From positions 1 to 64,000 of the forward strand of contig NZ_LOKX01000034.1 in NCBI RefSeq assembly GCF_002211285.1: 64,000 bases of DNA, given 5' to 3'. The translations under genes were made by a program, and so were the position numbers. The notes under the pieces are model-generated. The model saw only the letters and a program-made list of their open reading frames with translations, searched no databases and was not told the origin of the DNA. The stretch is from Rhizobium sp. R635 (GTDB lineage: Bacteria; Pseudomonadota; Alphaproteobacteria; Rhizobiales; Rhizobiaceae). Shown one piece after another: positions 45,532 to 54,850 of this stretch (position 1 is the first letter of the stretch; every line of letters begins with the position of its first letter).

Positions 45532-46258
45532 GACAGAGGTGAACCCAGATCAGATTGGCGCGGGCGCGCCGCAGCCGCTTGAATGGCGCGACGGCGATAT
45601 GCCTTATTCCACCGCCTTTGGCGATCATTTTTATTGCCAGACCGATGGCCGGCTGGAATGCGGCCATGTCTTCCTCGCCGGCAACGGCCTGCCGGAGCGC
45701 TGGAACGGGCGGCAGGAATTCGTGATCGGCGAGCTCGGCTTCGGCACCGGCCTGAACTTCGCCGAGACCTGGCGGCAATGGAAGCTTCACCGCGCCGACG
45801 GCCAGCGCCTGCATTTCATCTCCTTCGAACTCCACCCGATGCGCGGCGAAGAGATCGGCCGGGCGCTGTCGCACTGGCCGGAAATCGATGCGGAACGCGA
45901 GGCGCTGACGGCGGCCTGGCCGCAAACGCCTGCCGGCACCGTCTCGCTCGATCTCGATGCCCAGACGCGGCTCAGCGTCATCTGCGGCGCGGCACTCGAC
46001 GGCGTCGCCGCGGCAAAGCCCGGCTTCGACGCCTGGTATCTCGATGGCTTCGCGCCCTCGCGCAACGGCGACATGTGGTCGGAAGAGCTGATGCGCGAGG
46101 TCGCCGAAAAGACCGCCGCCGACGGCACCTTCGCAACTTACGCAGCAGCCGGCTTCGTGCGCCGCAACCTCATCGCCGCCGGCTTTGCCGTCGAACGCCG
46201 CAAAGGCTTCGCCGGCAAGCGCGAAATGCTTTGCGGCGTCAAGGCACCCGGCCGGTAA
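45530..46258 (+). CDS. mnmD: tRNA (5-methylaminomethyl-2-thiouridine34) methyltransferase MnmD
   Basis: A 242-residue SAM methyltransferase corresponding to the MnmC1/MnmD domain, which makes mnm5s2U at tRNA wobble position 34. It has PYSTAFGDHFYCQTDG, the SAM motif IGELGFGTGLNFAETW and the DAWYLDGFAPSRNGDMWSEE signature. It starts at ATG 45530, which overlaps the divergent FAD oxidase start (CATG). There is no evident SD, and a GTG at 45539 is an alternative. Confidence 0.92.
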   Translation: MTEVNPDQIGAGAPQPLEWRDGDMPYSTAFGDHFYCQTDGRLECGHVFLAGNGLPERWNGRQEFVIGELGFGTGLNFAETWRQWKLHRADGQRLHFISFELHPMRGEEIGRALSHWPEIDAEREALTAAWPQTPAGTVSLDLDAQTRLSVICGAALDGVAAAKPGFDAWYLDGFAPSRNGDMWSEELMREVAEKTAADGTFATYAAAGFVRRNLIAAGFAVERRKGFAGKREMLCGVKAPGR

Positions 46259-46284
46259 GCCCTACGACTGCCATTCGATGGGGA

Positions 46285-49200
46285 TCAGTAACTCGTGCGC
46301 TCCGGCTGCAGCTCATCCTTGCCGAGCCATTGCCGGATCTTCTCCTCCAGCAGTTCGGGGCTGATCGGCTTCGACATGTAATCGTCCATGCCGGCGTCGA
46401 GGCAGGCCTCGCGGTCGCTTTCGAGCGCATGGGCGGTGACGCCGATGATCGGTACCCGATGGCCCTGCCCCTTTTCCCTTTCGCGGATCGTCCGGGTCGC
46501 TTCATGGCCGTTCATGACGGGCATCGAGACGTCCATCATGATGATGCGCGGCGTGTGGCTCTCCCAGGCGGCGACCGCCTCCTGGCCGTTGTTGACGACC
46601 AGGAAGGAAAGCCCCGTTCCCTGCAGGATCTGGGTAAAGACGATCTGGTTGACCTCATTGTCTTCGGCAACCAGCACGTCGACGAATTCGGCCGCCCGCT
46701 TCTGCGGCTCGGGTGCAGGCACTGGCGCCTGCGCTGGCACGGCCGCTTCCGCCTGCAGCCGGGCGATCTCGGCTTCCGAAGCCTGCTTGACGCGCCGGGC
46801 GCGCACCACTTCGACCACGGTATTGCGCAGCACGTTGGCGCGCGCCGGCTTCATCAGATGCGCATGGCCGTTCAGCGCCGCGAATTCCTTTTCCGTGCCC
46901 GAAATATCCATCGAGGTGAGGAAAATGATCGGCAGCTCGACGAAGCGGGGATCGGCGCGCAGCCGGCGGGCGACATCGGCGCCGTTCATATCGGGCATGT
47001 GGTAGTCGAGCACGACGGCATCGACGGTAACGCCGAGATTGGCCGCCGCTTCCAGGATCGCGAGACCCGTGCCGCCGCCCTCGGCGGCCACGCCGTCGAA
47101 GCCCCAGAGCGAAAGCTGCTCGGTGAGGATGCGGCGGTTCACCTCATTGTCGTCGACGACGAGGATGCGCGCGCCCTGCACGTTGATCGGCAGCGGCTTC
47201 GGCTCGAGGCGGGCAGCCGCCACCGCAAAGGGCAGATTGACCGTGAAGACCGAGCCCTTGCCCCATTCGCTCTCGACATTGATATAGCCGCCGAAGAGGT
47301 CGACGAGGCCGGCGGTGATCGCAAGGCCGAGCCCGGTTCCCTCATGCCGCCGGGTCGAGGAGGCGTCGACCTGCGAAAATTTGTCGAAGACCGATTCGAG
47401 CTTTTCCCTCGGAATGCCGATCCCCGTGTCCTCGATGCGGATCGTCGCCAGGATCTCGCCGCCGGCGGCCGGCTGGAAGCCGACATCGACGAAAACATGG
47501 CCGCGCTCGGTGAACTTGACGGCATTGCCGACGAGATTGGTGACGATCTGGCGGAAGCGCCCGGCGTCTCCGATCACCGCGGCCGGCAGGTCGGGTGCAG
47601 CCCGCACCAAAAGCTCGATGTTCTTCTCGGCGGCATGCGAGGAGAGGAGCGTCGCCACATCCTCCACCGCTTCGATGATGTCGAAGGCGGCTCGGCGCAG
47701 TTTCATCTGCCCGGCATCGATCTTCGAGAAGTCGAGGATGTCGTTGATAATGGTCAGCAGCGCATTGCCCGACTTGACGATGATGTCGATGAAGGTCTTC
47801 TGGCGCGTGTCGAGATTGGTCTTGGCAAGCAGTTCCGCCATCCCGAGCACGCCGTTCATCGGCGTGCGGATCTCGTGGCTCATATTGGCGAGGAATTCGG
47901 ATTTGGCGCGGTCGGCGGCTTCGGCGCGCGACAGGAGTTCGCGCAGTTCCTCCTCGCGGCTCTTGAGGTCGGTGACGTCGGTGAACAGCGCCACCCAATG
48001 CTGTCCCCGGCTGACGGTCGCATCCATGTTCACCCAGCGCTCGCCGCCGACATGGAAGACGGTGGAAATCGGCTGCCTGGCGGCGATATTGGCGCGCCAC
48101 TCCTGCAGGATCTCATCCGCCGCATCGTGGAAATCGCCGCGCGCCGCGCAGAATTCGAACATGCCGAGCCAGCCCTGGCCGGCCTCGATATAGTGCGGCG
48201 GGATCTGCAGGATATCGGCCATCGCCTCATTGGACATCTTGATGATGCCGTCCTGGACGATCGCAAGCCCCTGCGACATGGCATGCGTCGCATCCCGCAT
48301 CATCTCGCCGAGCCGCTCGAGGGCGGCGCGCGTCTCGTGGATTTCCTTTTCCCGCTCGCGCACTGCCGAGATATCGGCATAGGTCAGCAGGATGCGGTCG
48401 TTGGAGATGCGGCGGCTGTCGAAGATCACGGATTTGGCGCCCGCCCAGCCGAGCTCGATCGGCTCCGGCTCTTCGGCCTCGAACAGGTGCTTGCGGAAGG
48501 CGTAGATCTCTTCCGGCGTCTGTGTTCCGTCGTAGCGGCCGAGCTCGTAATTCCGGCGGATGACGTCGATGAACGGACGGCCGTCGAAAGGATCGTCGAG
48601 CGGCAGTTCCCAGATGCTGTAGAATTCGTCGTTGACGTAGAGAATCCGGTGGTCGTTATCGAGGATCAGCACGCCGACCGGCAGCGAACGCAGGATGCTC
48701 TCAATATCCCGATGCAGCACTTCTTCCTGCTTGCGCGACGCGATCAGCGCCTTCTCGCGCTCCTTGAGCGGCGAAATATCGGAAAAGGAGCCGACGACAT
48801 AGGTTCGCCCATCCGCCGTCATGACGCGGCTGACGCGAGAGATGACGGGATAGACATGGCCGCTGCTGCTCGGCATCCAGCTCTCGAGCTCTACCGAAAT
48901 GCCCTCCCTGAGCGCCAGCAGGTTTTCCTGGTAGATCGGCTCAGCACCCTCCGGCCCGAACATTTCGTGTTCGGTCATTCCCAGATACTCCGAGCGGGAG
49001 CGGCCGCTGAAGGTCTCATAATATTTGTTGGCATAGACCAGGCGATGCTTGTCGTCGCGGACGAAGACCGCCACCGGCAGGTCCTCCAGGACGGTGCGCA
49101 GAACGTCGAGTTCGTTGACGCTCTCTCCCCAGGCCGAGTCGCCGGCGGGCGCAGGGCTCGCACCGTCGCGATAGGCGGCATTGACGACCAGCGGCCGGCC

Positions 49201-49722
49201 GTCTGCCGCAAAGATGCCGACCGGATGGTCCAGCTTTTCCAGCGCCGCGCGCACCTCAGCGAAATCGGCGGCAATCCCAGGGTCGCCCGCAATCCCGAGA
49301 TCCTTTGCCGTCCCGGAATCGTTTACAGCCCGAGCGCTGCCGACGATCTCCCTATTGGCAGCGGCGCGGCGCTCGCGGGCTTCAAAGATGCCGAGCACAT
49401 AGATCCGCTCCGGCGACGGCGAGAAGCTTTCGATCTGGATTCGCTCGTGGCCAAGGCCCGCGGCATCGAAGCAGATGGCGTTTTCTTCGGTGCCGAACAC
49501 CAGCGCGCGGCGTTCCTTGTCCTCGCGATCCTCTTCCTCGGGGCGGTCGAAGAGCTCGCGGCTGCGTCTGCCGATGAAATCGGAAATCTCCCGGCCCAGG
49601 AAATCGGCATAGGCCTCGTTGACGGCGACATAGCGCAGCTCGCTGTTCTTGACATAGGCCGGGGTGTCCAGATCGGCGATCCGGCGGCAAGCCAATTCCA
49701 GAATGTCCCTGGCTGATTTCAA
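46285..49722 (-). CDS. Hybrid sensor histidine kinase with multiple PAS domains and two receivers
   Basis: A 1145-residue cytoplasmic kinase (no transmembrane segments). About four to five PAS domains occupy residues 5-590. HisKA has FLANMSHEIRTPMNG with phosphorylatable His616, followed by HATPase_c (N box VTNLVGNAVKFTERG, G boxes EDTGIGIP and GTGLGL). Two receivers follow: REC1 with Asp906 (AVVLDYHMPDMNG) and REC2 with Asp1064 (IIMMDVSMPVMNG). A proline-rich linker separates them. The start is TTG with GGGAGCG upstream. There is no adjacent response regulator gene, so the output is unknown. It ends 26 bp from mnmD, convergent. Confidence 0.92.
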   Translation of the reverse strand: MKSARDILELACRRIADLDTPAYVKNSELRYVAVNEAYADFLGREISDFIGRRSRELFDRPEEEDREDKERRALVFGTEENAICFDAAGLGHERIQIESFSPSPERIYVLGIFEARERRAAANREIVGSARAVNDSGTAKDLGIAGDPGIAADFAEVRAALEKLDHPVGIFAADGRPLVVNAAYRDGASPAPAGDSAWGESVNELDVLRTVLEDLPVAVFVRDDKHRLVYANKYYETFSGRSRSEYLGMTEHEMFGPEGAEPIYQENLLALREGISVELESWMPSSSGHVYPVISRVSRVMTADGRTYVVGSFSDISPLKEREKALIASRKQEEVLHRDIESILRSLPVGVLILDNDHRILYVNDEFYSIWELPLDDPFDGRPFIDVIRRNYELGRYDGTQTPEEIYAFRKHLFEAEEPEPIELGWAGAKSVIFDSRRISNDRILLTYADISAVREREKEIHETRAALERLGEMMRDATHAMSQGLAIVQDGIIKMSNEAMADILQIPPHYIEAGQGWLGMFEFCAARGDFHDAADEILQEWRANIAARQPISTVFHVGGERWVNMDATVSRGQHWVALFTDVTDLKSREEELRELLSRAEAADRAKSEFLANMSHEIRTPMNGVLGMAELLAKTNLDTRQKTFIDIIVKSGNALLTIINDILDFSKIDAGQMKLRRAAFDIIEAVEDVATLLSSHAAEKNIELLVRAAPDLPAAVIGDAGRFRQIVTNLVGNAVKFTERGHVFVDVGFQPAAGGEILATIRIEDTGIGIPREKLESVFDKFSQVDASSTRRHEGTGLGLAITAGLVDLFGGYINVESEWGKGSVFTVNLPFAVAAARLEPKPLPINVQGARILVVDDNEVNRRILTEQLSLWGFDGVAAEGGGTGLAILEAAANLGVTVDAVVLDYHMPDMNGADVARRLRADPRFVELPIIFLTSMDISGTEKEFAALNGHAHLMKPARANVLRNTVVEVVRARRVKQASEAEIARLQAEAAVPAQAPVPAPEPQKRAAEFVDVLVAEDNEVNQIVFTQILQGTGLSFLVVNNGQEAVAAWESHTPRIIMMDVSMPVMNGHEATRTIREREKGQGHRVPIIGVTAHALESDREACLDAGMDDYMSKPISPELLEEKIRQWLGKDELQPERTSY

Positions 49723-50050
49723 GAAATCGTCGCTCCCGCAATGAATGAAATATCAACTACAAAGACTATAACGCCAAGGCTTTTAACAAGGTTTTAACCA
49801 TAAATTTCGAGGGCGGAATTTTACACGCCGGATTATCGGGCTGAAGAGGCCGCATTTTCTGCGCGAAACCCGAAGCATGCCATCATCGCCGGAAAATCCG
49901 GCCGGCCGCGATCCGTTTTACTCTCGGCGGCCGTTGAAATCATGACCAAAATTTAATCCGGAGTGCCCTTGTGCGGCCATCGCTCCGCCGCGATTCGGGC
50001 GGAGTCTGGCCATGGCTTTATAGAAGCCAGTCCAAATCAAGGAAAATACC
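49723..50050. other. Intergenic region between the kinase and a small secreted gene
   Basis: The 328 bp include an AT-rich kinase promoter side (49740-49810) and, at 49943-49962, TGACCAAAATTTAATCCGGA, nearly the same as 99-117. Both lie upstream of a small secreted protein gene. A pair of complementary runs (GCTCCGCCGCGATTCGGGCGGAG, 49982-50004) may form a hairpin. No gene is seen. Confidence 0.45.
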
Positions 50051-50359
50051 ATGTCCGTTTTTCATAAGACCATGGCGACGGGCCTGATCGCGCTGACCTT
50101 TGCCGGCGCCTCGCTCGCCACTGCCACCACTGCCGATGCCCATCCGCGCGATGCCTTCTGGGGCGGCCTTGCCGCCGGCGTCGTCGGCGGCGCCCTGCTG
50201 TCGCAAGCAGCCCGCCCCGCCTACCCCGTTTATCCCGCCTACCCTGTCTATCGTCCCTATCCAGTCTACCGGACCTATTACCGGCCGTCCTATTGCCATA
50301 TCGAATGGCGCCACGACCGCTGGGGCGAGCCCTACCGCGTCAAAGTCTGCCCTGAATAG
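50051..50359 (+). CDS. Small secreted Tyr/Pro-repeat protein
   Basis: A 102-residue protein with a signal peptide (MSVFHKTMATGLIALTFAGA, cut near ADA/HP), a Gly/Ala-rich hydrophobic stretch (FWGGLAAGVVGGALLSQAA) and a Pro-Tyr repeat region (AYPVYPAYPVYRPYPVYR) ending in a short cysteine pair region (SYCHIEWR, VKVCPE). Such proteins occur widely in rhizobia with unknown function, probably at the cell surface. AAGGAAAATACC precedes the ATG. Confidence 0.8.
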   Translation: MSVFHKTMATGLIALTFAGASLATATTADAHPRDAFWGGLAAGVVGGALLSQAARPAYPVYPAYPVYRPYPVYRTYYRPSYCHIEWRHDRWGEPYRVKVCPE

Positions 50360-50430
50360 AAAACCCGAATGCGGCGCCGCTTGACCTCCCGGCGGCGCCG
50401 GTCCAATCCTCCTCCATTCAGGGAGGACAA

Positions 50431-51534
50431 ATGCCGGAACCGCTCAAGAACCTGCTGCACGAGGGGCTGGTCGGCGACATGGCCGATCGCATCGCCGCAA
50501 ATGCGCCTTCCTTCGATAGGGAGCACTTCGTAAGCCTCGCGACCGGCGGCCTTGCAGCCCTGGAACTGATGGAACGTTCGGCGCTGATCCGCGATGCGCT
50601 GTTTGCCACCCTTCCCGGCGATTTCCCCGAAGCGGCCGCCATCCTGAAGGCGAGCCTGCCTGCAGCGGGCAGGCTCGGATTGTCCGGCTGGATGCTACTG
50701 CCGGTCAACCAGTTCATCGCCGCCCGCGGCCTTGATCATTTCGATCTCGGCCTTGATCTCCTCAAGGCGCTGACACCGCATTTCACCGCCGAGTTCGGCA
50801 TCCGGCAATTCATCCATCGCGACCAGCAGCGCGCGCTCGCCATCATTTCCGGCTGGGTCGCTGATCCCGACCATCATGTGCGCCGGCTGGCGAGCGAGGG
50901 AACGCGGCCGCGCCTGCCCTGGGCCATGCGCCTGCCGCAGCTCGTGAAAGACCCTGGCCCGATCCTGCCTATCCTGACCGCGCTGACGGATGACCCGGAG
51001 GATTACGTGCGCCGCTCCGTCGCCAACAGCCTGAACGACATCGCCAAGGATCACCCGGATCTGGTCGCCGCCTTCATCGCCGGCCACATCGAGGGCGCAT
51101 CAGCCGAGCGGCGTCGGCTGCTGAAACATGCCTCTCGCACGCTGCTCAAGAAAGGCCACGCGCGAGCGCTTGCCAATTTCGGTTTCGGCGCGGCTGCCGC
51201 GCTGACATGCGAGCTGCGGCTTCTGAACTGCGAGGTGATGTTCGGCGAAGGGCTGGATTTCGAAATCCGTTTGACCAATTCAGGCGAAACCGCGCACTCG
51301 CTGATGATCGACTACGCCATTCACCACATGAAGGCCGACGGCTCGCTCTCGCCCAAGGTCTTCAAATGCAAGACGATCACGCTCGCCCCCGGCCAAAGCC
51401 ACGCGATCGAACGCCGCCATGCCATGCGGCCGATCACGACACGGCGCTATTATCCCGGCGAGCATCGCATCGCCATCCTCGTCAACGGCACCGAAAGCGC
51501 GTCGGAAAGCTTTATCTTGAGAATGCCGTCGTAG
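50431..51534 (+). CDS. AlkD-like DNA alkylation repair protein (HEAT-repeat)
   Basis: A 367-residue protein whose first 240 residues are HEAT-like helices of the AlkD/AlkC-like DNA glycosylase superfamily (ALTPHFTAEFGIRQFI, then WVADPDHHVRRLASEGTRPR with basic DNA-facing residues). The C-terminal 110 residues are a beta-rich domain (EIRLTNSGETAHSLMIDYAI). AlkC/D proteins remove N-alkylated purines. The extended C-terminus is as in the AlkC group. GGAGGACAA precedes the ATG. Confidence 0.82.
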   Translation: MPEPLKNLLHEGLVGDMADRIAANAPSFDREHFVSLATGGLAALELMERSALIRDALFATLPGDFPEAAAILKASLPAAGRLGLSGWMLLPVNQFIAARGLDHFDLGLDLLKALTPHFTAEFGIRQFIHRDQQRALAIISGWVADPDHHVRRLASEGTRPRLPWAMRLPQLVKDPGPILPILTALTDDPEDYVRRSVANSLNDIAKDHPDLVAAFIAGHIEGASAERRRLLKHASRTLLKKGHARALANFGFGAAAALTCELRLLNCEVMFGEGLDFEIRLTNSGETAHSLMIDYAIHHMKADGSLSPKVFKCKTITLAPGQSHAIERRHAMRPITTRRYYPGEHRIAILVNGTESASESFILRMPS

Positions 51535-51841
51535 GATCCGGGTTAACGCTTTTTGTGCACTGCACTTGACTTTTCCCGCGAAGTGGCCCAAATGCGGCTC
51601 AGCTTTCACCCTTCCGGCCGCCGCGTGAGCGTGCCCCTGCTAGAAAATACGAAACGCAGGAAGAAGGGACAAAAGCGCATTTCGATAAAGCGCCGCACTC
51701 CCAATGAGCGGCCAGAAGCGCTGGAAAGCTTTTTCCAACTTGCAAGTTCCCACTTCACGCGGGGTTCTTGACGCCAGAATGAAACCGGATCGCATGGTGC
51801 GTTCCGGCGCTAGTCGTTGTGGCGCCCCGAAAGGTTATGCC
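51535..51841. promoter_or_regulatory. Upstream region of the DEAD-box helicase gene
   Basis: These 307 bp hold a TTGAC at 51566-51570 with only a weak -10 word, and a long leader to the helicase start. A long 5' leader is common for cold-inducible helicases. An in-frame upstream ATG at 51704 or 51779 exists but lacks an SD and family similarity. Confidence 0.4.
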
Positions 51842-53542
51842 TTGACTAATTTTGAATCGCTTGGTGTCTCCAAGCCGATCGTCGCCACCTTGTTCCAGCT
51901 CGGCATCGAAACGCCGACGCCGATCCAGGAACAGTCCATTCCTCTCCTCATATCGGGCCGCGATCTGATCGGCCTTGCCCAGACCGGCACCGGCAAGACC
52001 GCCGCCTTCGGCCTGCCGCTCATCGAAAAGCTGCTCGCCGACGAGCGCCGCCCCGACAACCGCACGACGCGGACGCTGATCCTGGCGCCGACCCGCGAGC
52101 TGGTGAACCAGATCGCCGAGAACCTGAAGAAATTCATCCGCAAGTCGCCGCTGCGCATCAATGTCGTCGTCGGCGGCGTGTCGATCAACAAGCAGCAGCT
52201 GCAGCTCGAAAAGGGCACCGACATCCTGGTCGCCACCCCCGGCCGCCTGCTCGATCTCGTCAACCGCCGCGCCATCACACTGACGACGGTGCGTTATCTC
52301 GTGCTCGACGAGGCCGACCAGATGCTCGACCTCGGCTTCGTGCACGATCTGCGCAAGATCGCCAAGCTGGTGCCGAAGAAGCGCCAGACCATGCTGTTTT
52401 CGGCCACCATGCCGAAGGCGATCGCCGATCTCGCCGGCGAATATCTCGTCGATCCCGTCAAGGTCGAAGTCACGCCTCCGGGCAAGGCTGCCGACAAGGT
52501 CGAGCAGTATGTCCATTTCGTCGGCGGCAAGAACGACAAGACCGAACTGCTGCGCAAGTCGCTGACCGAAAATCCGGACGGCCGCGCCATCGTCTTCCTG
52601 CGCACCAAGCATGGTGCGGAGAAGCTGATGAAGCACCTCGACAATATCGGCTATTCCGTCGCCTCGATCCACGGCAACAAGAGCCAGGGCCAGCGCGAGC
52701 GGGCGCTGAAAGCCTTCCGCGACGGCAGCATCAAGACACTGATCGCCACCGACGTCGCCGCCCGCGGCATCGATATCCCGGCCGTCAGCCACGTCTACAA
52801 TTACGACCTGCCCGAAGTGCCGGACGCCTATGTCCATCGCATCGGCCGCACGGCGCGCGCCGGCCGCGACGGCATCGCGATTGCCTTCTGCGCTCCCGAT
52901 GAAGCCAAGCTGCTGCGCGATATCGAGCGCCTGATGGGCATCGACATCACGGTCGCAAGCGGCGAACCGCCGGCACATATCAGCGCCAGCGGCCCGCGCC
53001 GCGGCAACGGCAATGGCAACAACCGCAATCGCGGTGGCGGCCAAGGTCGCGAAAGTCAGGGTCGCGGCGAAGGCCGTGGCGATCAGAACCGCTCGGAGCA
53101 TCGCGGCAGCCGCCCGGAACGCCGCCCGCGCCGTGAAGGCGAAGGCAGCGAAGTCCGCGCCAACGGCGGCGAAGAACGCCGCGAGCGCCGTCCGCGGCCC
53201 GAACGCCCCGGCCGCAACGAGGACTTCCGCGGCCAGCGCCGCGGCGAAGCGGCCCCGGATTTCGGCCCCGACAACGATCTGGCCTCAACTTCCGATTTCC
53301 GCCCGGCAAAGCCGCAGCGTCCCGCGCATAACGGCCCCAATGGTCATCACGCCAACGGCGAGCCGAGCGGCCATCACCGCGGCAACGGCCGCCACGCCCA
53401 CGGCCGCCCGGCCCGCAAGCACGGCGAAGACCGCGGTCCCCAGCAGGCCCAGGGCGGCGAACAACGCCGCGACGGCAACGGCGGCAACCGCCGCGGCGGC
53501 TCCGGCTCCCGCAACGGTGGCCAGCGCCGCGAACGCGCCTGA
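51842..53542 (+). CDS. DEAD-box RNA helicase with Arg/Gly-rich tail
   Basis: A 566-residue RhlE/DeaD-like helicase that remodels RNA in ribosome assembly and cold adaptation. Motifs: Q motif (GIETPTPIQEQ), AQTGTGKTAAF, PTRELVNQ, VLDEADQMLDLGF, FSATMPK, RGIDIPAVSHVYNYDLP, HRIGRTARAGRDG. The last 160 residues are a low-complexity Arg/Gly/Asn/Glu-rich tail that binds RNA. The TTG at 51842 gives the usual N-terminus TNFESLGVSKPIV with GAAAGG upstream. A terminator follows. Confidence 0.93.
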   Translation: MTNFESLGVSKPIVATLFQLGIETPTPIQEQSIPLLISGRDLIGLAQTGTGKTAAFGLPLIEKLLADERRPDNRTTRTLILAPTRELVNQIAENLKKFIRKSPLRINVVVGGVSINKQQLQLEKGTDILVATPGRLLDLVNRRAITLTTVRYLVLDEADQMLDLGFVHDLRKIAKLVPKKRQTMLFSATMPKAIADLAGEYLVDPVKVEVTPPGKAADKVEQYVHFVGGKNDKTELLRKSLTENPDGRAIVFLRTKHGAEKLMKHLDNIGYSVASIHGNKSQGQRERALKAFRDGSIKTLIATDVAARGIDIPAVSHVYNYDLPEVPDAYVHRIGRTARAGRDGIAIAFCAPDEAKLLRDIERLMGIDITVASGEPPAHISASGPRRGNGNGNNRNRGGGQGRESQGRGEGRGDQNRSEHRGSRPERRPRREGEGSEVRANGGEERRERRPRPERPGRNEDFRGQRRGEAAPDFGPDNDLASTSDFRPAKPQRPAHNGPNGHHANGEPSGHHRGNGRHAHGRPARKHGEDRGPQQAQGGEQRRDGNGGNRRGGSGSRNGGQRRERA

Positions 53543-53595
53543 GGGCCGATTGATTTAAAGGAGAAAAGGCCGAACTTTCGGTCTTGAATATTGGG

Positions 53596-53630
53596 AGGCC
53601 GGAGCATCTGACAGGATGCCCGGCCTTTTT
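53596..53630 (+). terminator. Terminator of the helicase gene
   Basis: The stem AGGCCGG plus GCATC pairs with GATGC plus CCGGCCT (one bulged base) around a 6-nt loop and ends in TTTTT. Confidence 0.88.
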
Positions 53631-53799
53631 CTCATTGTGGCGGCAACATCGCAACGGCAGTCCGAACCGAGTCGGTCCTTCGCTCTTACATTGAGATGGG
53701 CGCGCTGACGGTCGTGCTCAACGATTGGGCTTTGATGGGCACCGGGTTTCACGCATGCCGGTCCTTGAATGCCGGACGCTTGAGACCTAAATTGGTTCT

Positions 53800-54789
53800 A
53801 TGCTTGACCATCCGTCCCGACCGTTGTCGCCGTCAACTATCCCAATGGATGCCCTGAGCGAAGTCCTGCAGGACTTTCGCTTGAGCGGAGTCAACTATGG
53901 ACGCTGCGAGCTCAGGCATCCATGGAGCATCGCCTTTCCGCAACAACAGCTGCTTCGTTTTCACTTCGTCAGCCAAGGTCCGTGCTGGATCCATACCGAA
54001 GTCCAAGGATGGCAGGAGTTGAACGATGGCGATCTGGTGCTGCTGCCGCAAGGCATCGCACATCGATTGGCGAGCGCGCCGGACGTTGAGGGCGACTCGC
54101 TTAAAAGCTGCCAGATAACGAAATTGGGCAGCAACGTCTGCGACGTCTTGCGCGAAGGAACGGGGGCCACCAGCACCCTCTTCTGCGGCTCCATGACTTT
54201 GGGCGCCCATGCGCTTAACCCTTTGATCGCCCTGATGCCGCCGATCATCAAGGGCTGCGATGTCGCCGGCAATGACTCGATCGTAGGCCCCCTGCTGGCC
54301 GCCATGTCGGCGGAAGCGACACAGCCCCGGATGGGAAGCGCAACGGTCTTGTCGCGTATGGCGGATTTGCTCGCGGCGCGGCTTATCCGCTGCTGGGTCA
54401 ACTGCAGCGGAGCCTCGACCACCGGCTGGCTCGCCGCCATCCGCGATCCGCACATCGGTCGTGTGCTGGCAGCCATGCACAGGGACCCCGGCCATAACTG
54501 GACCCTCGAAAGCCTCGCTGGTGTGGCAGGCCAGTCGCGCTCGATCTTCGCCGAGCGCTTCAGCGCTATCTTGGGAGAAGGCGCGGCGCATTACCTCGCC
54601 CGTCTGCGCATGCAGCTTGCCCGCGATTTGTTGGCGCAAGGCGGCATGTCGGTTGCCGAGGTTGCTTCCCGGCTGGGCTATGAGTCCGAGGCGTCTTTCG
54701 CGCGCGCCTTCAAGCGCGTCACCAACGTTTCACCGGGGATTGTGCGCCGCACAAGTTCCGGACGAATGGATATGGATTTCGGATTTTAA
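53800..54789 (+). CDS. AraC-family transcriptional regulator with cupin domain
   Basis: A 329-residue regulator: an N-terminal cupin-like sensor (LRFHFVSQGPCWIHTEVQGW, GDLVLLPQGIAHRLAS) of the AraC cupin_6 type and a C-terminal double HTH (LESLAGVAGQSRSIFAERFS, then VAEVASRLGYESEASFARAF). It is 61 bp from the MFS pump gene in the same direction and probably controls it. The ATG at 53800 is used, with one at 53845 as alternative. Confidence 0.88.
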   Translation: MLDHPSRPLSPSTIPMDALSEVLQDFRLSGVNYGRCELRHPWSIAFPQQQLLRFHFVSQGPCWIHTEVQGWQELNDGDLVLLPQGIAHRLASAPDVEGDSLKSCQITKLGSNVCDVLREGTGATSTLFCGSMTLGAHALNPLIALMPPIIKGCDVAGNDSIVGPLLAAMSAEATQPRMGSATVLSRMADLLAARLIRCWVNCSGASTTGWLAAIRDPHIGRVLAAMHRDPGHNWTLESLAGVAGQSRSIFAERFSAILGEGAAHYLARLRMQLARDLLAQGGMSVAEVASRLGYESEASFARAFKRVTNVSPGIVRRTSSGRMDMDFGF

Positions 54790-54850
54790 GACACATATCA
54801 TCCTGAAAACTTCGCCTATGAAGTGTCTCCGAACATAGGAGATGCTTCAA

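Noticed and set aside
45583-49716. A 1377-codon open frame on the plus strand, antisense to the hybrid kinase
   Set aside because: It runs exactly opposite a clear histidine kinase with all motifs and also across mnmD in another frame. Long antisense frames are common in high-GC genes. Its translation is rich in Arg, Gly and Asp with no domain.
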